This document shows positions 35,801 through 50,800 of a DNA stretch of 64,000 nucleotides, in pieces. The notes beneath the pieces are model-generated. The model saw nothing but the letters and a program-made list of their open reading frames with translations. It had not been told where the DNA came from and did not search any database. Source of the stretch: Tipula vernalis (lineage: Eukaryota; Arthropoda; Insecta; Diptera; Tipulidae); the NCBI GenBank assembly GCA_958295665.1, contig OY282558.1:309228092-309292091 (forward strand). Reading direction: 5' to 3'. Position 1 is the first letter of the stretch. Each line of letters begins with the position of its first letter. The position numbers were made by a program, and so were the translations under genes.

Positions 35801-38800
35801 TTAAACTTTAATTATGAAAATATTGCTTTGAGATAAAGAATTTAAACTTAAGGAGAATTTAAATACGTGCTTCAAACCACAAGAGATGTAATAAAATTTT
35901 GAGGACGTTATATTTAAAAATAAAGTATGTAATGCATAAGTAAATAAATTCTTAAAAAATGGTCTGAATCCTGCATTCAATTCGATTTTATTTATATAAC
36001 TTTTATTAACAATAATCCAATTTTGTGCAATACCTATTTATTTCTTATTCTATTTTTAATAATTATTTTATTTTTTTAGATAATTTTTATTTTAATAATT
36101 CTTTGACTAACCAGATGTTATACATATACCTGTCCCTCGATTAATACGGTAATTACGTTCCGCCAAATTACCGTGTAACTCAAAACCGTGTTAATCACGA
36201 CTAATACACTTGTCTCTCGACTAACATGGTACTTGATTAACGCGGCGAAACTTCTGTGCGTGTTAATCAAGACGTTGTCTCAATTCATTGACCGTGTTTC
36301 AAATCCGTGTTAATCAAGTACCGTGTTAACCGAGGGACAGGTGTATACATCGCTCATTTGCTGTAACAATGACACAACTCAAAAATTACTATTGTTCATT
36401 CAGGAAACACTTTTAAAACTATTGAATTGTAATACTTTTCGACAGTAATTTTAAAATGACTTAGGGGTATAATTTAGAGATGTAATGGGGAATATGTTGA
36501 CAGAAACACCACGCTATAATACCTTTAATAACGCCTTTGTGGGGTCATAACCACAAAACAACTCAAAAATTACTATTTTAAGCTTTGTCACTATTGCAGC
36601 AAATGAGCGATATGTATGTTTTAATATATTTGGAACGAATTTATACGCACACAATTTTTATTGTAACACCAGCAAAGGATGGCAACTGAATATGAGTTAA
36701 AGCAAAAATTTCTTTCTATAAATTAAGTTAAAGTAATAAAATAAAAGTGTGACAACATTATTTCGCCAAATAACGCGACAGACAAAGGCCCGTCATAAAC
36801 GAAAACAAAATACTTTTTTTTTGTGTTTACTGCAGTAAACATTCCTTTCTCTGGCGAACGGTAGGTTAATGATTGAGGATTATGATTATGCTTCTTTAAT
36901 AATAACTAAAACCGCAATCTTTGGTATAAGAAGCCTATAATTTTATTATGAAATTTTTCAATTTATGATTATGTTTCAGATACATCTCCATTTTCAAAAG
37001 ATTCTAAAAAACAGTTAGAAAACGTAGTATTTAAATATAAAAATTTCTAAGAAATACCAAAATATAAAAATGTTCTAACAGAATAAAAACTTTTTATAAA
37101 TTCTCTTACGGAAAAGTTTTTTTATAAAAACTACTTAGTTCATAAAAAAAAACTTTTTTTGAGAAATAATTTAATTACAATTTGGTAAAATTGGTCCAAA
37201 ATTGATTCGTCAATAGCAACTACTAAATTCTGTGGTCACAAATCATAATGACTTAAGGTGAGATAAGCCATTTTACGTATTTTTTCAATTTGGAAATCTG
37301 CAGATTCAATTTCATATTCTATCAATTTTTTGTAATATTCCGGTAACTAGAAACAACCGTAATAATCATTTATAAAAGCAATAATTCAAAAAACTCATAC
37401 GATTTTGAAGGACTCTTATTTTTAAGAACGTTTTCACGATAAATGCGAATTTGACACTTAAGCCCTTTCCGAAAGTTATACTTATTTATTTAGACATACT
37501 TATTTAAATAAGTATATTGGCGAGGTAACTTAAAATAAGTATGTTCTTACAAAAAAAAAAAAAATCTAAACTTAAAACACAAATTCTGATAATTTAATTG
37601 CATATACATTGTGATAGCATGCATTTTTGAAACGCGTTCCCATCAAAATATAAAATATGTATGTGAAATCAATTCGGATAATTTAACATACTTATTTAAG
37701 ATGACCATCTCAAATAAGTATGTTAAATTATCCGAATTGATTTCACATACTTATTTTATATTTTGACAGGAACGCGTTTCAAAAATCCATGCTATCACAA
37801 TGTATATGCAATGAAATTATCAGACTTTGTGATTTAATTTTAGATTTTGTTTTTTTTGTAAGAACATACTAAGTGACCTCGCAAATAAGTACATATATAA
37901 CTATAAATAAGTATAACTTTCAGAAAGGGCCTTAAACCATTATGATTTGTGACCACAGAATTGAAACATTACAGAAGCAACATTTTTTAATTTTATGTAA
38001 ACCAAAAATATGATTCCAAATTAGAATAGAAAAAACCCATGAAACAAAAAAATAAATAAAAGTGTTTTCTTAGTATTTTCCTATTCTAATTTGTAGGGAA
38101 TCATATGTTTTTTGTTCACATAAAATTAAAAAAAAAAAATTGTTTTTATGGCCTAAGCAGTTTTTATTAAAAAAATTTTGCGCAAGTGTATTTATAAAAT
38201 TTTTTATTCTATTAGAACGTTTTTATATTTTGGTATTTCATAGAAATTGTATTTTTATATTTAAATTCGACGTTTTCAAACTCTTTTTTATAATCTTTTG
38301 AACATGGATTCGAATTTTCTTATGTTTTGGAGCAGTGTTCTTCGAACTTTATCATTTCGTGGAACCCATTTTCTATTGAAACACAAACAAATTTGTGACG
38401 GAACCCTCCTATGTTAAAAACTTTATACAAGATATGTTAAGATACTAAATTTTAATAATCATGAAAACACGTTTTGCTCATCATCTCTCTAATAACAAAA
38501 TGTTACTTGGATCAATTCTGTTCTTAACTACTGCTCAATATTTAATTTTATCCATGTCTAATTTTGACTCAAATGCTTAAACATATACACATTCAGAGCA
38601 TTCGCAATGCAAAAACTTTAGACTTTTACTTACAGGTTTGTATGAAATTTATTTTGAGAAGAAAAACAAATTTGCTCGTTATGTTGGTTGGTAGTTGCCT
38701 TAAGGAAAAAGTTAACAAACTTTTACCTTTTTCCTTAAGAAAAAAAGAATAAAGTTTACTGCAATTTCAATTTGAATTGTTAAAATTGTTTACTCGGAGA

Positions 38801-41800
38801 ATTGCTTTTTATACCCAATTTCAAAATAATTAGGTAGGGGCGCATTACAAAAAACTAGATAAAGAAATAGTCGGAGCTACAAATTTACTAAAAATGATCA
38901 CCCACAAAAATGGAGGAGCACAGCCACAGACCATATTGAACATTCATAAAGCAATAATACAAACAAGGACAAAATACGCAGATATCATCACGCCGATAAA
39001 CATAAAAATCACAATGAGAATAAAGCAAATAATCATAAACCGCAATGTGAGAATATGTATCGGAATGCTGAAAACTACGCCTATCCCAACACTTCTAGCA
39101 GAATTCGCCACACTGCCGGCGGAATTGGACAACAAAATAACCACACTAAAATTCATAGCCAACCACATTAACAAAAATAGCGGCATCGGAAAAAGAATAT
39201 AAAACAACGATATAACGGGGAAAATACAAGAGCCATAGAAAAAGCAATAACAATGGGACTAGAGAAAATTAATATTCACGGATTCCAGGAGCAGCTGCTT
39301 GTCGCTCAAAAAAATCAACAAGGAATATAAATACAAATACATTCACAATGAAAACACTTTACTTTTGACTTACAGGTTTGTATTAATGTCCAACTTAACG
39401 AACAGAAATTTTTGTTCGTTATGTTGAAAATTCATACAAACCTGTAAGTCAAAAGTAAACAGTTTTTTCATTGTGAATGCTCTATAATGCAAAAGTACAA
39501 CGTCAAGGTTTTGCATTGTGAACACGGCGAAAGATGTTTAACTATTTAAAGGAAAATTTTATTTTGGAATTATCTTGTGGGACAAAAAAGAATTTATAAA
39601 GACATATAGCCATCTCCATCATTCTTAAATTTCAAACGTATATTAAGGAATCACAGACTGACAGAGCATTCACAATGAAAAAATTTTTTGCTTTTGACTT
39701 ACAGGTTTGTATGTATTTCTAATATAACGAACACAAATTTTTGTTCGTTACGTTGGAAATTGATACAAACTTGTAAATCAAAAGAAAATGGTTTTTTCAT
39801 TGTGAATGCTCTGTGATTTGAGTCGCCGTTAAAAAAATGGACATTTAACCATTTGTTGACCGGCAGTTTTGCACAAAAGCTTTCTCAAGTCATCGGCTAC
39901 AAAACGTTGCGAAACGTCATTATAGATTGTAAACAATTTTATATAAAAAATAAAATAAATATATTTTATTTACAATAAAATTTTTAATTAAAAAATAATT
40001 TCCTTAATCTGAAATTTACAATTCTTATTTTAAACTTAAAGATCGGTTTCGTTGCTCACAGCCATCATTATTTTTTCTATGTTTCCTTTATTTTAGAGAA
40101 CGAATTCTGTTTATAGTGAGAACTGTCGACTCCACCTCTTCATTGTTGGCAAATGTTTTACCATTAAGTCATTTTTTGAAATTTGGAAAGAGAAAATAAT
40201 CCGAGTGGGCTAAATCTGACGAATGGGGTGCGTGAGGAAGTAATTCGAACTTTAGCTCTTTGATTTCGTTTTTTTCTTGATTTCATCATTCAAACGCTTC
40301 AATAAGTTCGCTTAACTGAAGATAATCAATGAAAATTATCCGAAGCGCATTTTAAAAAAACTGACGCCATGACCTTGCCTACAGACGGAACTGTCTTTGC
40401 TTCCTTCGGAGTCGATTCTCGCCTTTCAAATAATGCCTTGTGAAATATCGCGGAACACTCGATTGAAATACCATTCAGTCGCTGTTTTTGTCCTATTGTG
40501 GGTCAACGCGGCACCCACTTTGCGCACAGGCGCAACAGGCGTATTTTCAGTCAATATGCGATCTATCGCACTTTTTTAAATGGCTACCATGTCTGTTAGC
40601 TCGCGCATTTTCAGTCAACGGTTGTCCAATACCATTTTGTGGATTTTCGTAACCATTTATGGGGTGGTCATCTCATTTGGTCGACCACTGCGATGTTCTT
40701 CTTGGCAGCTCTTACGGCCTTGTTTAAACTCTGCTACCCAATATTTTATTGTTGTAAAAAATGAATGAAAGTACTGTATCACATAAGGGTGACCAATTTT
40801 TTCCATGCTTACAAATTCACTGAAAGCGTTCACTATTGATAACTGTCAACAAACTAGCGTCTTCAAACTTAAGCTTTATAAAGTTGATACTTTCGACTAC
40901 AGTAATTTTTCAAACAACAACTGCGATCTATACATCAGGTCGAGTACTTCTGGAACTACCCTCATATATCTTGTTGGTACCGGTGTTAATTCTAGTGTTT
41001 AGTAAGTGTGTATTGTTCATCTCTTTGTAAATTTCCAACGCTTCTAAACGGTCCTTGCTACCTCGTTTAATCAATCTGCAATACCTTCATGTTTTGTTCC
41101 ATATTTCTACATTGCTGTTGTTTATTGCTTATACAGTGGCGGACAATACTGTTCACGAAAATTTAAATAAATAAAAATTTTAAAATTATTTGTACTAGTA
41201 ATCACTTAAATTTATTCAACTTATTATTTTCTTGAATAACATTATTTTCTTCAAATATGGTATGTTCTTTTAAATTCAATTACAATTTTAAAATATACAA
41301 AAAATAATTCATTCACATTGTGAACACTTTCCTGAAATGTTTTCGCTATATGTATTAATACTTCGTGTACCCTCCTTTAGATTTTATCTCCGCTTCTATT
41401 CTTCTAGGAAGACTTTCTAGTCAATTTGTGAGGATGCCAAGGGAGATACCATTCCAAGTTTCCAACGTGCGTTCTTATAACTCATCGATTGTTCTTGGAG
41501 GCTCCAAGTTTGATCCCATTTTCATTAAACCAAGTTTTAGTGATTTTGGCTTTATGCTTTTGGACACTATCATGAATAAATGTATCATCTTGGCCAGGCC
41601 CAATCCCAAATATATCCAGACTAGGCAAGTACGAGTGTTCTAAAATTGTGGTATAGTTACAAGCTGTCATTGTACCTCGAATCCTTCATCAAACGCCAAG
41701 TTTATTATTCCTAAAGCATCGACAAATCATCAAGGAGCCACCATCAAATTTCATTGTTTGACAAATATTTTTTTCCGTCACTCCGATATTCTTATTAAAC

Positions 41801-44800
41801 AAGGTCCAAAGTCGCCGATCAGATCCAATACGATTAATTTTCGTTTCATCTGACAGTGTTATCTTCTTCCAGTCATCTATTGTAAACTTATATTTTTATA
41901 TTTTATGACCAACAATATACGGTGTTGTCGATGTTTTGGTGATAACTACAGGGTGGGCCAAATATTTTTTTTTTTAAAAATGCAATAAAACAAAAAGCTC
42001 TCAATATTTTTTCATTGTAAAGAACAATCCTTCCGATTAATTATGGAATACTATTTCATTCATATGACTGCCTCGGCTGGCCTTGACGTACCCCATACGG
42101 TCGGTCCAATTTTTGAGCACATTTTCGATGGTATGCGGCATTATGTCTTCAATGGCAATGCAAATATTGTTCTTGAGAGCGTCAATCGTTGCTGGTTTAT
42201 CGGCGTAACACTTATCTTTGACGGCACCTCAAAGATAATAGTCCAACAGCGTCAAATCACAGCTCCGAGGCGGCCAAATCACATTAGTATTTCGGCTGAT
42301 AATTCGATCTTCGAAGACAGTGCGCAAAAGATCAATTGAAACGTGTGCTGTGTGGCACGGAGCGCGGTCTTGTTGAAACCAAATGTTGCCTATGTCCTCC
42401 TCTTCAAGTGCCGGGAACAAAAAATCGTTTATCATGGCGCGGTAGCGCTCACCATTGACAGTAACGGCGGCTCCTTGCTCATTTTCAAAGAAAAATGGCC
42501 CAAAATCCGCACCAAACAGTCACTCGTTGAGGATGCATCGACTTCTCTACGATCACGTGCGGGTTCTCCGTGCCCCAAATGCGACAATTCTGCTTGTTTA
42601 CATAGCCGCCAAGATGGAAATGCGCCTCATCCGAAAAAATGATTTTTTTGCCAAAATCGGCATCTTCTTCAAGTCGATCGCAAGCCCACTCAGCGAACCG
42701 AAAACGAAATGGGTGGTCTCTTTGCTTCAATTCCTGAACCAGTTGAACTTTATACCGTGTCATACCAAGGTTTTATGCAGAATTCGTCGCAATGTTGTAG
42801 CGAAATGTTCAATTCTTGAGCACGATGACGAGTTGACGTTCCCGGCGACTCACGCACATTCTCGGCTACAGCATCAACATTTTCGTGTGTAAGCTTGGTT
42901 GGCTGCTTGGTTCGTGTTGGTTTATTAATTAGCAAGCCTGTTTCTTTAACTTTTTTCACAAAATAACGCACATATGCAGCTCCTGCCGCTTCGTTTCTTA
43001 CAAAATCCGCACGCAATTTCGCACACATTCTGCAACATTACAATGATTTTCGAAGTAATGTTTCAATATTTCCAGCGTTGTTCAAGCGAATACACAATCA
43101 TTTTCGTTCAGCGGAAGGATAAAACTAACTTTTTGTCAAATCAAAAGTGACATAACCCTTACCATACTCAAAATAACCGCTAGTTCAAAAAAAAAAAAGT
43201 TAGATGGCCCACCCTATATAGCTTTTTTACTTTATTTTTGACAATCATGCCAACGTTTTTCAATAATATTCTGATTGTTTTATCTTGTACATTTAATCCG
43301 AATTCAGATTTTAGTACTTCATCTGTTTCAGTTGCTGTATTTGTGGCACCAGTTGCGATTAAAAGCCTTATTTTGAGCTCTATTAAAGGGCTCATCTTCT
43401 TCAGACGCCCAAATAATTACCTTCTATTTTGACAGAACTACTAATATTTAAATTCACAAAATTATTTGCAAATTTATTTCCTTTTTCTCTTTCAACACCA
43501 GGACAAAACTGTTCACGTTCAATCATGTTTACTTATTACCACAATTTACACAGTATAATATTTTGGTTCAAAAAAATATTTTTTTTGTGCAGCTTTAGGT
43601 TGAGTGTTAACAGAATTAAAATCAATATTATAATTATTTTCATCTTATAGGAATGGTATTAAAAAATTGATATTTCTTAAAACTTGTGAACAGTATTGTC
43701 CGTCACTGTATGTAGTTCGAATCTGGATTCCGTCTGTCGTTTTCCAGTGTCTTATATGCTCTTGATACCCTTGTTTGAAAGAGCGGTCGGTCTGTCCTGT
43801 GTTTGTTAATTTGTAAACTACTGTATTAAGTATATTTTTGTTTTTTGGTTGTTGTGTGTTTTCGATCTGTAATCCTTTGTTTGATAATTTCATCTCGCTA
43901 GCGTTGAACTGGATCTTCGTTAGGTTCCAAATCATGTGTAGGTACATTCAGTTTAGATTTTGTTTTTATTATTAATAATTTCCGTTTTTTATTAACTGTT
44001 TTCCTCTTAGATCTCACTTTTTATTCAAGCTTTTTGTTAACGTGTTTTAGTATTTCCACGTATTCATTGTGTTGAAATTTTTTCGCTATTTGTAGGTGTA
44101 GTAGGTAAGCGTCCATTGTTAATTTGTTGTATGTGGTGTATAGTCATTTAATCTCCCTGGTCAGCCAAACTCTTTCCGCATTCTGTCATCAGTGGAACTA
44201 TATTTTTGATTTTAATCTGAATATTTATGTATTTTGGCACGATGTTTTTTCAATTACGGTTTCTGTTGAAATATAGGTTCATTATGGGTTAAAGTAATCG
44301 TAAACAATTTTGTTCAAGCGACAAACAAAAAGCTAAAATATATTGTAACACCAATGGAAAGTGTACGGAATCAAAACAAATATCTAACGAATATTGTTTA
44401 AATATATAGAATATGAAACTTGTTTAAATATATAGTGAAATAATACCCTAGATACACTGCGATTTAATAAAACCAATTTAGTTAATTTTTCAAGATTAGT
44501 CGCAGTGTGTCAACCTCGATTTTCGCTAATCCCTTTGTTTTTGCATAGAATACTTAAACTAAACAGCCTGTCTAGGGTATTAGTCACACAAACAGAAATT
44601 ATGAATTTCAATAAGGTATTATAGAACTGCGTAGTTGTAAATTTTTATATTTTTATCAAAAGAATGCATAAAACGAAAAAATTGATGATTTAGAACACGT
44701 TGACCTTGAATTTTAAAAATTGAAATAATGCAAGTGCAAACACGAGTTAACTCGTGGTCGGTCAACAACCTTTGTGAATGAAACACAAGATGTGTTAAGG

Positions 44801-47800
44801 GAGAATCGTGAAACAGGAAACAAATTATGTAATTATGTAACATACAATCCGCTTTATTCTTGATATATCTTGTTGTTTTAGCCCGTTGACGGTTCCACGC
44901 AACTGATTGCCCTTTGAATCCTTTGCGGGAATTAAATGAACATTTCATTGCAAGCACTCGTCAATTAAAAACAAAATTTCGTAATTCAATATCAAAACTT
45001 GTAATGAACTGGACACTTCGATACAGATACCGATTAATGAAATTTGATATATGTTATGGAAATGGGATTCTAAAATAATTTTCGGATAAAGTTCTGGAAT
45101 ATCCCCTCTTGGCTATTTCTCGAAAGAAATTTTGGCGAAATCCAATTTATTTATGTAATAAACACAAAAAACATGACAACCACACGAAACACAAAAACAG
45201 AATTAAAACTATTACGCACATGTGCACTACATTAACCCAAAAACATTTACTAAGAAAATGTAATATGTACCAAAAACATCTATAATTCAAAGACAAACTA
45301 TTATTCTTTATTGGCTGGTAATTGCTACTGAAGGTAGTATTGGTGACTAAATGATGACGGCAACGTCGCATATTACTTTACATTTATTTTCATACAAACA
45401 CATATTTACTTTTTATTTATACACTCTTCACAAAAATATTGTACCTTTTTGAATTCATTTTTGAATTTAATAAAAAAATTATTAAGATAATTTAAATTTA
45501 AAAGGTGTCTTAATATTAAAAATCGAATTGTGTCTTAATATTTTAATATTTAACATGTAGTAAAGCATTAAAATATGTACGCTTATTCGTATTTTTTAAC
45601 ACAATGAAATGTGCCAATTTTTGGTCTAGAGTGTAATAAAAATAGGTTAGGTTAGGTTATACATCTTTTTCCTTATGTCAAAAAATATGTACGACCATTG
45701 TTGTTATTGTAATTGGTATTATTTTCCAACACAAAACATACACATAAATAGGATTTGTTTTTACACGATATTATTAAACGGCGTTGCCGTGATGTATATT
45801 GTTGTTGTTTCTTATGTATTTTTTGTTTTTTTTTTCATATTTCATAGCACAAAACCAAAACAAATTAGATTAGTGTTGGTTAGTTTTTTTATTGAAGGCT
45901 TATATGTACACAACTAACACTATGGGCAGTCGTCACTTTGTACCTTTAAATTTCGTATAGTTCGTCTTGGAATTATAGATGTTTTTGTATGTACCCTAAA
46001 ACAAAGGGATTAGCTAAATCGAGGTTGACACACTGCGGCTAATCTCGAAAAATTCACTAAATCGGTTTTATTAAATCGCAGTGTGACTAGGGTATAAGGT
46101 ATGAAGTCATCTCTTATTGTCTCAACATCGCAACAAAATCGAGATATTGATTACGATCGGTGGAGAGACAGAACACAACACATCTTTCTTTTACTTAACT
46201 ATCATAATATAAGTCAGAAAAATGTATTGAAAAATAGTAGATTAATTAGCGTTCAGTTATTATTGATGGAATTTAAACTCACCCCTCGATTTACGTAATC
46301 TCTTTTTATGAAATTTGGTTATATCGAAAATATATTACGGTACATCTAAATTTCGTAAAAAGAGATTTCGTAAATCGAGGGATGGGTGTAATATTTATTT
46401 AATCTTAAGGTAAATTCCATCTCATTAATAACTAAAAGCTATGTAGGCATAATCTAATTTTGCAATGTATAATAAATACACGTTTAAGCGAAAATAAAAT
46501 AAACATTTTTGGAAGCGAAATATTCACTGACGTTTAATATCTAAGTTTGTAAAAATCACAAAAAAAATAAATATGCAACCGCTTAAATGTCATCATTTTC
46601 TACCAATAAATGGAAAATTATTAGTATAACGAAAACAAAACCGGTACTTAGTAGGATTGCATTCTTCATATTTTTTAGAAAAGATAGCACTTAATGTGGT
46701 TTATTTTGAAAGGTTGAACTATTAAGTCGACAACAAAGGCAAAGGAATCATTATTACCTGATTTATTATCTCTAAAAAAAATTATAGGTAATTTCTTACA
46801 CGGTCAGCACTTATAACAAAGGTCCGTTCGCTTAATATAATTATCTTAACTGAGAATAAAAATAATTTATTTTTTAATTTCAAATTAATTACATTTAAAC
46901 ATTCCTAGATAAATTTTAGTCATCTTCACCAAGTGCCCATATAGTGTTTTGTATCCATGAAACATAATTATATACCCTTGTATAAACCCCAGGGAAATTA
47001 ATGGTACCACAGCCAATACCAAACGATGTAATTCCAACTTGTGTATACATACAATATACATCAGGATGATAAATTTGTAAAGGTCCCCCGGAATCGCCTT
47101 GACATGTATCTTTGCTCTCATGTCTCGAGCCAGCACATAATTGCTTTTCAATAATTCCTTTGCGCAGTTTTCGATCCTGGTTAAATTCATAAATATCATT
47201 ACATTCCTTATTACTATAAGATTCTAATACGACTTTTAACAAAGCATTATTATTAGCACCAGTAAATTCAACTGCTCCCCAACCAGTTGCTATTGATTTC
47301 TCCGGATTTAAATTACTTGTTGGTAAACAGATTGGTCGAATAAATGGCGATAGAGTTACTTTGTGACTTAATTTAAGAAGCGCAATGTCATTATACTTAT
47401 TTTTTTTAGTATATTCGGGATGCTTTATGACCTGTTCAACCGGCACATCTATTACTTCACTTTCATCAGACTGATCATTAAGCACTAATTCACCCAGGCG
47501 TACGATTGAGACATCAACACCACTGAAATATTGAAATAAAAATTATTTTAAGTATTTTTGGAATTTAAAATAAATTTTGTTATTTTACTGTAGAGGTGAT
47601 TTTAGGCAATGCCCTGCTGTTAAAATATATCGTGTACTAACAAGTGAACCGCCACAGTCCCAAGCAATTTCCCCATCCGACTTCCTATAACCTAATAAAG
47701 CCGAGTGAGGAAATTCTCTTGCAGCAGCCAGCGAACCGCCTATAATTAATGGAATAGCTAAATGTCCACATCGATCAGTACTCTTAGTTATTGTAGCCTC

Positions 47801-50800
47801 ATTTGTATCAAATAATAGCAAAGAAAAATTGCTATAAACATATCGGCTATATTCTTTACACTCTAGAAATTAATTTCTGGATTAGGGAATTACATTTAAA
47901 TGAAATATAATGAAATATGTAAATACTTCTGACTGCTATTGGTAAATTCGAAGGATCTCTTCTCACATCAACAACCGATTCTTTAATTGGGCAACATACG
48001 ATTTGTTTAAACCCTTTATAACCGCAGTTTGTTGGTCGTATTGCTTTATATCTTAAATCATCTTGAGCTTCTGTACAATGAGTCATAAATCGGCAAATTC
48101 CTGCTTTACCAGTTCTAGCTATTTGACATTGATCTCCTGTAATTTAAGATAATTTACAATAATGTTCAATTTCAGAAAGTATCACACAAAACTGACCAAT
48201 CTCTACATCATTAGCGTTAGTGTTAGTTAATGTCGCTAAATAAATTAACACTAGATTTAATATTGGAAGTGTACTCGTATTTCTCATATTGAAATGTAAT
48301 CTCTTTATTTTTTGAAAAACTGATTTTAATTTTTGTTAGTTCATTAATTTTAATTTTGTTTTTTTTTTCAAATTATTTAAAATCAATAAATAATAATTAA
48401 GACGTATTAAACTAAAGCACTGAATTTAATGTTTCACTTGATAGCATTTCAGGTAAACTAAATAACAATAATATTTTTAGCTGGAATGAATCTCGAAAGT
48501 GGAAGTTATAAACTGGTTTTTAAAATACAGTGTGAACTACAAAATGGTCAGTTAAAATATCAAGCTGATGACATTTTTATTAATCATATACTTGAGACAT
48601 ACAACTTATTACTACTATTTGTAAGAAAAAGATAATCTTTAAAAAAAATTAATTAATAAGTAAATAATAATTGTGTTATTGCTCCCTTAGCTGGCATATA
48701 TCAGATATATGTTGTAGCTTGTAGACTCCATGAAGAGTACTTCATGCAAATCAATTTAAATTTCCTGTCTTTCAAAGAGGTATACTTAAAATTAATTAAA
48801 AAACATGGTTTTCTTATTGTTGCGATGAACCTGTTTCTTATTTATGACACAAAATTTTTACTTTTTAGATGGGGATGGATTTTAGTTAAGTAACTCGATT
48901 TATTGTCTGTGTTTGCAATATTAATGTGATTGGGTATAAAAGATTCTCATTTTTTCAAGCAAGATAGTAAATTCTAAGCTGATGAGGCTATTTGTTTATT
49001 ATTATTTACAGCGTTAGAATTTAAAAACTTATAAAATAAATCGTAAACATACAATACTCGTTTACTTACAATTGTAAAATAAATGTCTATAGTAAGAGAT
49101 TAAATGTAACACAAGTCCATCCGTTAGCTCAATTTATTTTAATCATTTAACTGGGAATTGTAAAATTTCCAGTGACATAACTTTATCTTGCAAATGTTGT
49201 TATTTGTATATGTTGTTATTGAATGATGTTATTTGTATAAACGGCGTTTTGTTGTATCGTTATTCCATTATCAATAGAATTGAACTTTGTACCTCGCTTG
49301 TATTTTTTGGTCTATTTGGGATTTTATTTTCATTATGTTAATTTCATCAAGGTAACAAAAACGAATATTTTATTTATGGATATTTTAAGTGCAATGACTC
49401 ATAAGGTAAAACCAAATTCTGACATGGAGGTTTTTTAATTAAAATAAAGTAACTAAAAAAAAATAATGTTTAGACATACAACTCAATAACTTTCACCATA
49501 CTTTTAAAAATGCGAAAATACTCTGGGATATTGCAATTTATTCTCCTGCATATTTTTGTACATTTTCATTACAGCTCTTTGGCCACGATTAGCGAAACAT
49601 TTTTATAGTAAAAACAGTTTGTTGCCTAATTTTGATAAATTTCATCAAAATAAAGTAATACTAAGCGGAAAATTCGGAAAAGCAGTTCCCAATTACAGTA
49701 GTCGGCAGAAAGTTAAGAGAATCAATAATTTTGTAAATCTACTGGTCTAACATTTGCCTATCCTTATGGATCGGGAAATCACAGAAAAATTAAAAAAATC
49801 AATTTTTCGTTTGCCACACCAAAATTAAAGATATTATTTTTTAATACGAGGGCGGATTGAAAATGAAGCTACCTAGCGCTAGATGGCAGCACAAACACAA
49901 ACATTTTTTGTTTTTTAGAAATTGCGATCTGTCAAACGTCAGCTGTTAAAATTTCACCCAAATTCATCGATTAGTTTATTTGTTGTAGTCGTTTGAAGTA
50001 AGCAACTTTTGTGTTTCTTGAAAAATGAAAAAAAAAAAAAACGAATTTCGTGCAGTGATTAAACACTATTATGTATTTGAAAGGGAAAACGGCGAAAGAG
50101 ACAAAAGAAAAGCTCGATAAACATTACGGTGAGTCTGCTCCGTCAGATTACATGGTAAAATATTGGATTGCTGAATTTAAACGCTCGTACATGTACGAGG
50201 GCGGATTGAAAATGAAGCTACCTAAGTAGGAAAACAAAATTTTTTTTTTTGCCAAAAACCATTTATTTCTCAACATATGCCGTCTTACTTTGAGCATTTT
50301 ACAACAACAATGCCATGTATTTTCATTCCGGAATGAATAGTTTCAAAACTAGTTTTTGTTGGTATAGAATTATTCTAGGAATATTTTTGAAATTTGTTTT
50401 TTGTTTTTTTATTTAATTTTTAATGTCAATTTATAAAAGTAAAAAGAAAATTATTTTCGGTTTTTATTTTGAGCATAATTTGCATTTTTATTTTTATACC
50501 AATAACTATTCCAGTGACCAAAGTAAGACGGCAATAGTCTCCATTTAATTCGACACACTTAGTAAGACGATATTCCAACTTTTTTATACCATCTGAATAA
50601 TACGATTTCGGGAACCCCTCAAAATACGCGTTAGTTTCGATAATCACTTCTTCGTTTGAGATGAATCTTTATCCTGCGAGCCATTTTTTCAAGTTTGGAA
50701 ACAGGAAAAAGTCACTAGGAGCTAAATCTGGACTATAAGGTGGATGATCAACCAATTCGAAGTGTATTTCACGTAATTTTAGCATCGTATCTAATGCTGT

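Noticed and set aside
42043..42892. Plus-strand frames of 98-145 codons
   Set aside because: Shadows of the minus-strand transposase, which has catalytic motifs.
44619..44957. 112-codon minus-strand frame
   Set aside because: Located inside the foldback element, no domain recognised, likely chance.
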